A stretch of DNA of 47,356 nucleotides from positions 1 through 47,356 of IMG/VR virus record IMGVR_UViG_3300032156_000919; one strand, given 5' to 3'. Source of the DNA: a virus. The first letter of the stretch is position 1; every line of letters begins with the position of its first letter. The translations under genes were made by a program, and so were the position numbers. Shown here piece after piece: positions 24,314 through 33,277 of this stretch. The notes beneath the pieces are model-generated. The model was not told the DNA's origin and searched no databases. It was given only the letters and a program-made list of their open reading frames with translations.

Positions 24314-24763
24314 ATGAGAAAATATCCTTTTCGTCTGATAACGAAATCCGGGCAGACCGGTTTGATCGAAGTAAATCGCGACGGCGTGCTCGAACGCTGC
24401 CTTCTACCCGCGCAATTGCTGGAGGGAAATTCAGAATTGACCAGTGAGCAGATTGACACTGGTGCACCTTATGGATTGCCGTTTAGCGAGTTTGTCCAGC
24501 CATCTAACGTCAAAGACCTGGCAAAGCAACTTGAATCCGCGCTGCACACTGCGGACGTTTGGACGCTGGAGGACTTGCGGACGAAAGTGCCGCTAGTAAT
24601 TTCTGCTCTGCAAACCGTTTACGGTATCGAATTTCGTAAACTTATCAAAGACGCAGAGGCTTACATCATAAAAGATAGAACTTCTGCAATTCAACCGGTA
24701 GCGGAAATCAAACCCGCTATCCCAAAAGTAAAGATGTTCAAGAAGGAGAAACAAAATGAGTGA
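24314..24763 (+). CDS. Hypothetical protein before the tail tube gene, 149 aa
   Basis: A 149-residue protein that I do not recognise. The N-terminus is beta-rich (YPFRLITKSGQTGLIEV), the middle helical (VKDLAKQLESALHTADVWTLEDLRTKV), and the end Lys/Pro-rich. It is first in the tail operon and overlaps the tail tube gene by eight bases. A tail terminator or a small structural protein would fit the place, but nothing in the sequence proves it. Confidence 0.55.
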   Translation: MRKYPFRLITKSGQTGLIEVNRDGVLERCLLPAQLLEGNSELTSEQIDTGAPYGLPFSEFVQPSNVKDLAKQLESALHTADVWTLEDLRTKVPLVISALQTVYGIEFRKLIKDAEAYIIKDRTSAIQPVAEIKPAIPKVKMFKKEKQNE

Positions 24764-26204
24764 ACTACATGCGTATACCGCTGGAGACGGGGCGCTATGG
24801 GTATTCCCGGAAGGGCCTAACCACGCGCCCGGGTACGTCGGATGCACGGACACCGACGACATCACCGAACCAAAGGGTGACATCGAACTCATCCGTTGCT
24901 TTGGCGCGGACGGCAATTATCAGGTTGTGGGCAACAAGCTCAGCCCGCCTGATGCTGTGACTACGAGCTTGACCAGTCTGACGTTCAGGACCCGCTCGCT
25001 TTTGGAGAAGATCCGCTGCGAATATGGGCTGGCGTTCCTGCAACGCGACGGTGGGCGCGCGGACTTGTTCTGCAACCATCAGCGCGCCCTGATCCTGGCA
25101 CATGTTCGCAACACCGAGAAATCTTACGGCGGCGTTCTTAAACGCGAATCAAACGACGAGTCCACGCGAGGCTTTTCCATCTCCGCCAACCCGCCTGTCA
25201 TTGACGTGGTCGAGGTGGAAGGCCATCGCAAGACCAATACTGAGGATGACGCTTTCAACGATGTTGCCATGCTCAAAGACCCCTGCACATTGTTGCCAGT
25301 AATGGACGGCGTAGCCGTATCAGCAGGAGCAGGTATCTATGCCTCGGGTGATGTCTGGATAACTCACGACGGCGGGCAAACCTGGGCTAAGACAGCCAGT
25401 CAACCCAATCTCGTCGCGAGTAACCTCATGTCCTGTGCGATCCTGGATATGTGCCACGGCGTCCGGCGCATTATCGTAGCCGAGGAAGCCGCTGCGAATT
25501 CATATACCGCCTATTCGGACGATGACGGCGCAACGTGGACAACGGTCAAACTTTTGGCTGCCGCTACCGCGCACGGTGTCACGCACGGCGGCGGAATCTT
25601 CGCCCTGGATGAGCATCACATCTGGCTTGCAAGCGCGCTGGGATTTGTTTATTTCTCCAACGATGGCGGCGAAACTTGGACTGGCGCTTTGGCGGTTGCG
25701 GGTGTGACAACCGACTTCACTCAGGTCGAATTTACCCTGGATGGCCTCAACGGTTACATCGGTACGACAACCGGCGTGGTTATCAAGACGATTGACGGCG
25801 GCACGAACTGGGCCGTCTGCGGCGCTCTGGCTGGCACCGATGACATTCTGAGTGTTTGCGTGCGGGCTGATAATTACGTCTGGGTGGGGGATGATGCTGG
25901 CGGTCTGTATTGGACCGAAGACGGCGGCGAGACCTGGACGCAGCGAACCGGCTGGATTGGTTCAGGTATCGCAAAGATCAACGACATCGGCTTTGCCAAC
26001 GATTACGTCGGCTTTATGATCGCCGATATTGCCGGGCCGGTCGGGAAAATCTACCGCACCATTGACGGCGGATATTCCTGGGACGTTCTGACCGCAGATA
26101 CCAATAATGGCCTGACCTCACTGGCAGTTGGGGATGAAAATTATGCCGTGTACGTGGGCCTGGTAAGCGGTACCACTGGCTTTACCGGCGTAGTGGAAGA
26201 GTAA
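24756..26204 (+). CDS. Tail tube protein with a BNR beta-propeller
   Basis: A 482-residue protein. Residues 1 to about 185 have no named family but lie where the major tail protein is expected: before a hairpin, tail chaperones and tape measure. Residues about 195-480 contain six Asp-box motifs (THDGGQTW, SDDDGATW, SNDGGETW, TIDGGTNW, TEDGGETW, TIDGGYSW), each near 45 residues apart, forming a six-bladed BNR/Ycf48-like propeller. It may decorate every ring of the tail and bind glycans or other ligands. No sialidase arginine triad is evident, so it is probably a binding domain. Confidence 0.7.
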   Translation: MSELHAYTAGDGALWVFPEGPNHAPGYVGCTDTDDITEPKGDIELIRCFGADGNYQVVGNKLSPPDAVTTSLTSLTFRTRSLLEKIRCEYGLAFLQRDGGRADLFCNHQRALILAHVRNTEKSYGGVLKRESNDESTRGFSISANPPVIDVVEVEGHRKTNTEDDAFNDVAMLKDPCTLLPVMDGVAVSAGAGIYASGDVWITHDGGQTWAKTASQPNLVASNLMSCAILDMCHGVRRIIVAEEAAANSYTAYSDDDGATWTTVKLLAAATAHGVTHGGGIFALDEHHIWLASALGFVYFSNDGGETWTGALAVAGVTTDFTQVEFTLDGLNGYIGTTTGVVIKTIDGGTNWAVCGALAGTDDILSVCVRADNYVWVGDDAGGLYWTEDGGETWTQRTGWIGSGIAKINDIGFANDYVGFMIADIAGPVGKIYRTIDGGYSWDVLTADTNNGLTSLAVGDENYAVYVGLVSGTTGFTGVVEE

Positions 26205-26216
26205 TCACCACAAAGA

Positions 26217-26243
26217 TAGGGGAGGGTTTTTGACCCTCCCCTA
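26217..26243 (+). terminator. GC-rich hairpin after the tail tube gene
   Basis: TAGGGGAGGGT (26217-26227) pairs with ACCCTCCCCTA (26233-26243), an 11-bp stem. There is no T-run after it, so it is likely to be a weak terminator or an mRNA-stabilising hairpin that lets the tube gene be expressed above the genes behind it. Confidence 0.6.
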
Positions 26244-26256
26244 AATGGAGCATACC

Positions 26257-26865
26257 ATGAGCAACAAATCAACCGACGGGACTAAAAACTTCGGCACGTT
26301 TGTCAATGCTGCCGGAGAGACTTACCAGATACGCGGCCTGTCCCCGCTCTTGCCAGAGAAAATTCGTAAGGCCGTGCTAGACGAGTTCATTGCCGGTGGT
26401 GGAAGCATCCTTGAAATTCCCACTTACACAGTCAAAACTGTTTCCGGTGAAGAGGAAATTCATCAGCACGATGAAACCACGCTGGTTGTCGAAGGCGATC
26501 CTGATGCCACGAAGAAAAATCAAAAGGACTGGCAAGAATACAAGCGGATAATGGCTCAGATTGATGGGGAGTATAGCGCGAAACTAATGCGTGCCGTTTT
26601 CAACGGGGTGCAATGTACGCCCACCGACGAATGGCGCTCTGAGATGCGTTTGCTTGGAATAACAGTTCCAGCAGATCCGGCCGCGGAAAAATATCTTTAC
26701 GTTGAGACCCGGGTAGTGCAATCGCCTGTTGATATATCGAGGCTGATGACGAGCGTATTCCGCCTGGCTGGGATAATTAATGAGGAGGCAGTGGCAGAGG
26801 CAGAGGCCACGTTTCAACGTGCATTGGAAGAAGCGACCATTAAAGCAAATCAGACTAAAAGGTGA
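26257..26865 (+). CDS. Tail assembly chaperone, upstream frame (G-like)
   Basis: A 202-residue protein. The start is the ATG 7 bases after TGGAG; an in-frame ATG at 26245 lies before it. It has the helical, charged composition of tail assembly chaperones that coat the tape measure. It ends with ACT AAA AGG TGA. The next frame continues the typical chaperone C-terminus, so a fraction of ribosomes should change frame near this stop to make a longer product, as in lambda G/GT. Confidence 0.75.
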   Translation: MSNKSTDGTKNFGTFVNAAGETYQIRGLSPLLPEKIRKAVLDEFIAGGGSILEIPTYTVKTVSGEEEIHQHDETTLVVEGDPDATKKNQKDWQEYKRIMAQIDGEYSAKLMRAVFNGVQCTPTDEWRSEMRLLGITVPADPAAEKYLYVETRVVQSPVDISRLMTSVFRLAGIINEEAVAEAEATFQRALEEATIKANQTKR

Positions 26866-27079
26866 TTCTGGATGGCGAACATCCCCATACTTTACTGAGG
26901 TGTCGGCCGCTCACCATTGGGGGATGAAACCATCCGCACTCAGTCTCTGCCAACCCAGCGAGGATCCTGCCGTGATGATGGCGCACTACCTGACTACCCA
27001 AAAGATGCAGGGTTATGAGAACGAGTTGCAGGAACGAGAGGCTGAGAAGGCCCGAATGAAAGCAAAGAGGAAACATTAG
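26780..27079 (+). CDS. Tail assembly chaperone, shifted frame (T-like)
   Basis: An open frame in +1 relative to the upstream chaperone. From about 26866 it reads HHWGMKPSALSLC, then PAVMMAHYLTTQKM and a charged helix YENELQEREAEKARMKAK, which is the usual T part of G-T chaperones. No suitable start with a ribosome-binding site precedes this domain, so it is made by frameshifting (+1 or -2) near AGG TGA at 26860-26865. The upstream ATG at 26780 is probably not used. The stop is two bases before the tape measure ATG. Confidence 0.7.
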   Translation: MRRQWQRQRPRFNVHWKKRPLKQIRLKGDSGWRTSPYFTEVSAAHHWGMKPSALSLCQPSEDPAVMMAHYLTTQKMQGYENELQEREAEKARMKAKRKH

Positions 27080-27080
27080 T

Positions 27081-30000
27081 ATGGCTGAACAGATTGGCCT
27101 CGAGGCTGTCTTCAAAACTTCTGAATTCGCGTCCGGCCTATCCACGTATATATCTGGCACAAAACGAGCAGGCGATGAGACCAACGCGATGGCAGGCGCA
27201 ATCAATGCTGCTGGCGGCCTGGTCGGCGGCGTCATGGGCGGGATAGCCAGCGCAACGATGATCGCAGTGACCGCTATCATTGCGATTGGGGCGGCGGCGG
27301 TTGCGGCGGGAGTTGGCCTGGCCGCACTCATGCTAAACGCGGCGGGGGTTGCAGACAAAATCCAATTAATGTCAGATCAGTTCGGGATAGGCACGGAGAA
27401 ACTACAAGAACTAGCCTTCGTTGGCATAATGACCGATACACCATTAGGGGCAATCACTGGCTCCATCACGAAATTAACGCGTGCCATGTATGCCGCAAGA
27501 GAAGGCACGGGCGCGCAGGCGGAGGCGTTCGACACATTAGGGATAAGCACTACAAATCTTGACGGTTCCATGCGCTCGCAGGAGGCGGTATTCAACGATG
27601 TCATCGCCGCGCTCGGAAAAATGGAAGACCCTGCTCTGCGCGACGGTATCGCAATGACCCTGCTGGGGCGCTCGGCAATGGAATTGAACCCGCTGATCAA
27701 GGCAGGCGCGGAAGAGGCTGCAAAATGGGCCGAGAAGGCTCGCCTGATGGGGGCGGTGGTATCTGAGGACGTGATAGCGAATTTTGATTTTCTGGGCGAC
27801 CGCGTAGAGGCCGCCAAACTCGCCCTAAAGGGCATCTCCATGACGGTGTTGAGCGAATTCCTTCCGGCTTTCCAGGGGGGCATGGATGTCTTGGAGGGAT
27901 GGATCATGAAATTAAACGCAATCATTGCGGTGGGTTTACGGCGCGGCGACTTCGGAATGATGGCTACTGATATCGGTGGATTGATCGGACAGATAGCCAC
28001 TGATATTGCCGGAGCACTGCCAGGCATCATGCAATCAGCCACAACGATAGGATTGGCAGTCATACAAGGCCTCATGACTGCTTTGCCTGCTATTACTGTC
28101 GCGGCTCAGTCAATGGTTACGACATATCTAACCTATCTCATGCAGGCCATCCCACAATTATTGACGGCGGGAATTCAAATCCTTCAAGCAGTCGTGACCG
28201 GCATAGTTTCAGCTCTCCCGCTCCTCATCCAGGCCGCAATGCAATTAGTCGTCACGGTAATCACGGCGGTTGGCGCGGCTTTGCCAACACTGATTCCCAT
28301 GATCCTGACCGCCCTTATGTCAATCGCAAATGTCCTTGTGACGAACATCCCGTTGATGATCAACGCGGCCCTGAAATTAATCGTGGGGTTGGCGAAAGGC
28401 ATCATACAAGCCCTGCCCGTCTTGATCCCCGCGGCGGTGAAGGTGCTGACGACCGTTGTCGCCGCGATTGCCTCGGCTCTGCCCACCCTAATCCCGCTCG
28501 CAGTTCAACTTATCATTACTCTGATAACCGCCCTAATTGGCGCACTGCCGCTTTTTTACGATGCGGGTTTACAACTACTTCTTGGCCTGATCCTGGGCAT
28601 CACTGCCGCTCTACCAATATTGATAGCAGCCGCACCCGTGATAATGCTGGCAATCATTGATGCCCTCGTCCAGTCTATCCCTCTTCTCGTTGCAATGCTT
28701 CCGCTGATAATTACAGCATTGGTAGACGGCCTGGCGGCCATGCAGGCGGCTATAATCCCCGTATGGACGGCAGTCTTTATGGAGATCATCCCTGCCCTTG
28801 TAAATGCCTTACCGATAATCCTGGCAGCCCTGGGGCCGCTAATCGTTGCTCTCTTTGTTGGACTATGGGATGTGGTTGTAGTAACCGTGACATCCTGGGG
28901 ATTACTGCTCGGGCCGTTGCTCGGAACTATCTGGACTGCATTTACCACCTGGTGTGCTGACATAGTAACCTCGGTGACAACCTGGCTTGCGAGTATCCTG
29001 ACCTCCTTTACGACCTGGGCGGCGGGGGTCATTAATAGTGTTATTGCCTGGGGAGCCAATTTACTGACTCAGATGGTTAAGCCATTCAGTAATGCAAAGA
29101 CTTCCATCCAAAAGGCGTGGGAAAGCTCATGGCTGGCAGAGGTGCTCGACCGAATATGGATAATTATCAAGACCGTATTCGAGAAGATTGAGCAATTTTG
29201 GATTGAAAAACTCAATGCCATCAAAAAGTTTTGGGTTGATAAGTGGAATGAAATCGTTTCCTTCTGGCAGCCAATTATCGCCTCGATCTTGACCAAGTTG
29301 ACCATCTGGTTCAACGCGGTCAAAACATTCTGGGAAGAGAAACTCAATGCTGTAAAGACATTCTGGGTGACAAAATGGAACGAAATAGTTTCATTCTGGG
29401 AACCGATTATCGCGTCAATTAAAACGAAATTGACTGCGTGGTTCGCGACAATTAAGGCATATTGGGAAGATAAACTCAATGCCCTTAAAACATTTTGGAG
29501 TGGCGTTTGGAACGACATGGTGAATATAATAACCGAAAAACTAGGCGGTTTCTACCAAGCGGGAGTAGACATCGTTTCAGGTATTTGGAATGGTGTTCAA
29601 AGTATGTGGGGGGGTGTCGTGCAGAACGTGCGATCTATGATAGATCAATTATTGGCCGAAATTGAAGCGGCCCTCGGTATCCATTCGCCTTCGAGAGTCA
29701 TGGCTGATGTTGGCGAAGAAATCTGTAGGGGATTATCCATTGGCATATTGGATAATATGCGTACTCCCATTGCGGCGGCGCAACGTTTAGTCAATAATGT
29801 TAGACAGGTTTTATCTACTCTCCCCGCTGGTTTTGGATATGATACAAGCGGTCAAGTTATTAGTGGAGCAAAACCACCTCAATTACTTACACCCTCTGGT
29901 GATTGGAGTTGGATGAGTCCAGAGGATTATACTGCCCGCGTAAATGGTGTGTGGGACGGCATCATACATGCTGTATCTACCCTCCCCGCTGGTTTTGGAT

Positions 30001-30431
30001 ATGATCTAAGTGGGCAAATCATTAGTGGAGCAAAACCACCTCAATTACTTACACCATCCGGCGATTGGGGCTGGATGACACCACAAGATTATACCGATCG
30101 CATAAATGGGGTATGGGATGGCATTATACATGGGATCGAGGATTCTCTTGGTATTAGTTCACCCTCGACAGTCATGGCAAACATTGGACGTAGACTATTG
30201 GAAGGCCTTGCAAGGGGCATTAAAGATTACATGATGCTCCCTGTGAATGCGATGGCAATGGTCGCCGCAAGCGTCCAGACCGCCGCGCTCGCTCCCGCTA
30301 TGGCGGGCGGCACCTCCAACTCGTACAGCAACATAACAAACTGGAATGTCAACGTTCAGGGTGGAGGCGGGATGAACGAGCAAGACCTGATGCGCGCTCT
30401 CCAGCGAAGGGAGTTGCTCTATGCACGTTGA
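27081..30431 (+). CDS. Tape measure protein
   Basis: A 1116-residue protein that sets tail length and may be ejected into the host. The N-terminus is a phage tape-measure domain with Gly/Ala-rich hydrophobic helices (about 35-95). Residues about 300-640 are a long series of hydrophobic helices of 20-40 residues with little charge, capable of spanning membranes. Residues about 690-830 are Trp-rich heptad repeats (FWVDKWNEIVSFW). A pair of SPS-type helix motifs (LGIHSPSRVMADVGEE and LGISSPSTVMANIGRR) flanks a 54-residue tandem duplication. At about 1116 residues a tail near 160-170 nm is expected from the usual 1.5 angstrom per residue. Confidence 0.93.
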   Translation: MAEQIGLEAVFKTSEFASGLSTYISGTKRAGDETNAMAGAINAAGGLVGGVMGGIASATMIAVTAIIAIGAAAVAAGVGLAALMLNAAGVADKIQLMSDQFGIGTEKLQELAFVGIMTDTPLGAITGSITKLTRAMYAAREGTGAQAEAFDTLGISTTNLDGSMRSQEAVFNDVIAALGKMEDPALRDGIAMTLLGRSAMELNPLIKAGAEEAAKWAEKARLMGAVVSEDVIANFDFLGDRVEAAKLALKGISMTVLSEFLPAFQGGMDVLEGWIMKLNAIIAVGLRRGDFGMMATDIGGLIGQIATDIAGALPGIMQSATTIGLAVIQGLMTALPAITVAAQSMVTTYLTYLMQAIPQLLTAGIQILQAVVTGIVSALPLLIQAAMQLVVTVITAVGAALPTLIPMILTALMSIANVLVTNIPLMINAALKLIVGLAKGIIQALPVLIPAAVKVLTTVVAAIASALPTLIPLAVQLIITLITALIGALPLFYDAGLQLLLGLILGITAALPILIAAAPVIMLAIIDALVQSIPLLVAMLPLIITALVDGLAAMQAAIIPVWTAVFMEIIPALVNALPIILAALGPLIVALFVGLWDVVVVTVTSWGLLLGPLLGTIWTAFTTWCADIVTSVTTWLASILTSFTTWAAGVINSVIAWGANLLTQMVKPFSNAKTSIQKAWESSWLAEVLDRIWIIIKTVFEKIEQFWIEKLNAIKKFWVDKWNEIVSFWQPIIASILTKLTIWFNAVKTFWEEKLNAVKTFWVTKWNEIVSFWEPIIASIKTKLTAWFATIKAYWEDKLNALKTFWSGVWNDMVNIITEKLGGFYQAGVDIVSGIWNGVQSMWGGVVQNVRSMIDQLLAEIEAALGIHSPSRVMADVGEEICRGLSIGILDNMRTPIAAAQRLVNNVRQVLSTLPAGFGYDTSGQVISGAKPPQLLTPSGDWSWMSPEDYTARVNGVWDGIIHAVSTLPAGFGYDLSGQIISGAKPPQLLTPSGDWGWMTPQDYTDRINGVWDGIIHGIEDSLGISSPSTVMANIGRRLLEGLARGIKDYMMLPVNAMAMVAASVQTAALAPAMAGGTSNSYSNITNWNVNVQGGGGMNEQDLMRALQRRELLYAR
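29814..30137 (+). repeat. 162-bp tandem duplication inside the tape measure gene
   Basis: Units 29814-29975 and 29976-30137. Each codes for 54 residues beginning STLPAGFGYD and containing QLLTPSGDW and NGVWDGIIH. The two differ at a modest number of bases, so the duplication is fairly recent. It is in frame. Confidence 0.85.
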
Positions 30432-31278
30432 GGCGATAGTTGACGGTACGACTTATACAATTACGGAAAAGGGGATCACCCTCGAGACCGGTTATACCGG
30501 CTACCTGGTGCCGCGCATCAAAGTTGATACCGAGCAGGGGCCGGATGGTCTGATAGTTCACAGCAATCGCATCGAGCAGAGGACTCTCGACCTGCCTCTA
30601 TGCCTGAAGCGGACATCCCGCTCCGCGATGTTGGAGCACCTGCGGACGCTGGCGGAAACTCTCCTGGAGGGTGATTTCACACTACGCTTCACGCTGTGCG
30701 GCGAAAGTCGGGAGGTTAGGGGTGTTTACTTGATCGAGGGGCCAGACGATGACGGGATAGATAGCCTGGATGATCGCGACATTGCGAAGATGGTCTTGTC
30801 TTTCCTGTGCACCGATCCGTATTGGTATGATGCTATCGTAAATATCACACTTGTAAACGCCATTACCTCTGGCGCTCAGATATTGTTTTTTCCCTTTTTT
30901 CCAATGGCCCTGGCGCCATCCAGTCAACTGGCGCAGCAGGTTATCACCAATATCGGCCTACGGACTTGGCCGGTCTGGACGATAACCGGCCCCGGCGCGG
31001 ATCTGGCACTGATAAATGTAACCACCGGGAAAACACTCTCGTTTTCTGGATTGACCCTGTCCGCCGCCGACACATTGGTGATTGATACCCGCCCTGGAAT
31101 AAAGAGTATCATTTTGAATGGCGTAACAAACGAATGGGCGCACGTTGTGGTTGCATCCTCGAGTCTGTGGCCGCTCGAACCCGGCGCGAATGACATTATC
31201 ATAACGATGAATTCAACCACGGTGGACACCTCGGTTTCCGTGGATTATTATCCACGATATTTGACCCTCACACTATAA
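30421..31278 (+). CDS. Distal tail (Dit-like) protein
   Basis: A 285-residue protein of the siphovirus tail-component type: N-terminal beta-rich domain (VPRIKVDTEQGPDGLIVHSNRIEQRTLDLPLCL), helix (SRSAMLEHLRTLAETLL) and the strand-rich DPYWYDAI region, then a C-terminal galectin-like or Ig-like extension. It forms the hub ring below the tape measure. Its start overlaps the tape measure stop by 11 bases, and its stop overlaps the next start (TAATGG). Confidence 0.8.
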   Translation: MHVEAIVDGTTYTITEKGITLETGYTGYLVPRIKVDTEQGPDGLIVHSNRIEQRTLDLPLCLKRTSRSAMLEHLRTLAETLLEGDFTLRFTLCGESREVRGVYLIEGPDDDGIDSLDDRDIAKMVLSFLCTDPYWYDAIVNITLVNAITSGAQILFFPFFPMALAPSSQLAQQVITNIGLRTWPVWTITGPGADLALINVTTGKTLSFSGLTLSAADTLVIDTRPGIKSIILNGVTNEWAHVVVASSSLWPLEPGANDIIITMNSTTVDTSVSVDYYPRYLTLTL

Positions 31279-32384
31279 TGGCTACTTGGCGAATACTTAC
31301 CCGCGACGCGAATGGCAACCTAACAGGCGAGTTAGATTCTTACCTATCTGGCACATCGTTTATCCTGCGATACAATGGGTTCGGGACATTCGTCATCGAG
31401 ATACCCTGGGAACCGCAAGGGTTGAATATCGTTCGGCGGGGTGGATTGCACCTGATGCGTGATGATGTCATCGTCATGTCCGGGCATATCACCGGTTGGA
31501 AACGCACGCAGAACTTGGCGCGAAATTCCGTTCAGATAAATGGTGCGGACGACCTGAAGCTATTATCCTACCGCGTCTGCCCTCCGGTTTATAACGGCCC
31601 GCCTTATAGTGGAGATGATTATGACATCCAGACCGACAAAGCCGAAACGGTAGTGAAATATTATGTGGATAAACATGCCGGGCCGGGTGCTATTATTTCA
31701 AGGCGCATCCCCGGTCTGACCATCGCCCCGGATTTGTCCGCAGGTGCAACGGTGACGGGGAGCGCCAGGTTTGACAAGTTGGACGAAATGGTGATCGAGT
31801 TGGCGAACCTGGGCGGGTTGGGCGTGAGCATCAAAGGTCTGGTGTTTGACGCCGTTACTCCGAAGGATTTATCGGATACCATCGTGTTTGGTTTAGACTA
31901 CGGGACGCTGGATGGTCTTGAATATGAATATGGGATGCCCGCGGCAAATTACGTTTACGTTGGGGGGACTGGCGAACTTACCTTGCGGGCGTTCGAGGAA
32001 AGAGGAAACTCACAGTCAATCCTGGATTGGCAGCGAGTCGAATCGTTCTACGACTGGCGCAGGAGTGCCATTGTAGCAGAACTGTTGGAAGCCGCTGATA
32101 AGAACTTGCTAGAGAAGGTCGGCGCGCAAACCTGGACATTATCGGTGATCGAACAAGTCGGGCGCATTCCGTTCATAGACTACCAACTTGGGGACACTGT
32201 GAACATATATGCAGATGGGGTACAATTGCCAGCAGTGTTCAGCGAGGCAAAAATTGACCTGTATCCGGGCGGTATCGCGATAGTGACCCCGGTGCTATCT
32301 GCAACCGGCCTGCCGATACGGTTGGTTGACGCAATCGAGCAAAGACAAATTACCACGCGGGTTCGCCGCCTGGAAGGAGTTTGA
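31278..32384 (+). CDS. Gp37-like baseplate/tail protein
   Basis: A 368-residue protein resembling the siphovirus ReqiPepy6 Gp37-like family: RYNGFGTFVIEIP, VMSGHITGWKRT near the N-terminus and a C-terminal segment QLGDTVNIY. Members are tail hub proteins that open to let DNA and tape measure out. It follows Dit directly, as usual. No lysozyme or peptidase motif is seen. Confidence 0.75.
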   Translation: MATWRILTRDANGNLTGELDSYLSGTSFILRYNGFGTFVIEIPWEPQGLNIVRRGGLHLMRDDVIVMSGHITGWKRTQNLARNSVQINGADDLKLLSYRVCPPVYNGPPYSGDDYDIQTDKAETVVKYYVDKHAGPGAIISRRIPGLTIAPDLSAGATVTGSARFDKLDEMVIELANLGGLGVSIKGLVFDAVTPKDLSDTIVFGLDYGTLDGLEYEYGMPAANYVYVGGTGELTLRAFEERGNSQSILDWQRVESFYDWRRSAIVAELLEAADKNLLEKVGAQTWTLSVIEQVGRIPFIDYQLGDTVNIYADGVQLPAVFSEAKIDLYPGGIAIVTPVLSATGLPIRLVDAIEQRQITTRVRRLEGV

Positions 32385-32385
32385 A

Positions 32386-33276
32386 ATGACTATCGAGTAT
32401 TTTCCATTCGATGCGGGTGCTGGGTCTGTTGTCCGTGAAGATCAATGGGCGAAGATGGCGAAACTGTGGCGCGGAACTGGAGTTGTCGGCGGATTCCTGA
32501 ACGCCTTCGAGGTTTACGCTGATAGTTCGGGGATGCAGGTAAAGGTCAAATCGGGCGCGGCCTGGATAGAGGGGTTTTACATTTCGTCAGACGCCGTGGA
32601 AATTAAGGCAGTTGCCGCCTCTGATCCTGCTCAAGATCGCTACGATAGAGTTGTCTTGCACGTTGACTGGCCTGGAAATACCATCTCGATTTTAGTGACA
32701 ACCGGCGTACTCGGCGCGGGAGTTCCCCTAGCACTGGTAACGACCGCTACAGATTGGGAGATAGCCCTGGCTACGGTTCTGGTAACCGCAGGCGTCGGGA
32801 CTATTGCTGCTGGCAAGGTTACGGATGAACGCACTTATGCAGTTGTGACAATTGCCCTCGGAGGCACTGGAGCGATAACAGCCGGTGCTGCGCTTACGGC
32901 ATTGGGAGGCGCGCCAATTGCGTCCCCTACGTTTACCGGCAATGCCACAATTCGTATTGCGCCCAGGATCGGCACGGTCACGACTAGCGCCACCCCTACC
33001 CCCAACGCCGATACCCAAGACCAGTACAACGTCACGGCTCTTGCCGAGCCATGCACGTTCGGCGCGCCGACGGGCACGCCGGTCAATGGGCAGAAATTGA
33101 TTATCCGTATCAAGCCGGACGCTACTCCACGCGTGATCGGCTGGAATGCGATTTATGATGAGCGTGGCGCCGTCCTGCCGCTCATCACGGTTGCGAACAA
33201 ATATATTTATGTCGGGTTCGTTTACAACGCGGCAGCCACTACCTGGGACTGCCTAGCAGTTGCATTGGAGCTCTAA
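32386..33276 (+). CDS. Baseplate upper/fibre protein
   Basis: A 296-residue protein starting after AAGGAG at 32386. The N-terminal 100 residues (YFPFDAGAGSVVREDQWAKMA, MQVKVKSGAAWIEGFYISS) match the usual start of tail proteins that join fibres to the baseplate. Then come hydrophobic beta repeats and a C-terminal domain (TFTGNATIRI, FGAPTGTPVNGQKLIIRIK) of the type found in phage fibres. It lies between the hub and the second fibre gene. Confidence 0.7.
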   Translation: MTIEYFPFDAGAGSVVREDQWAKMAKLWRGTGVVGGFLNAFEVYADSSGMQVKVKSGAAWIEGFYISSDAVEIKAVAASDPAQDRYDRVVLHVDWPGNTISILVTTGVLGAGVPLALVTTATDWEIALATVLVTAGVGTIAAGKVTDERTYAVVTIALGGTGAITAGAALTALGGAPIASPTFTGNATIRIAPRIGTVTTSATPTPNADTQDQYNVTALAEPCTFGAPTGTPVNGQKLIIRIKPDATPRVIGWNAIYDERGAVLPLITVANKYIYVGFVYNAAATTWDCLAVALEL

Positions 33277-33277
33277 T

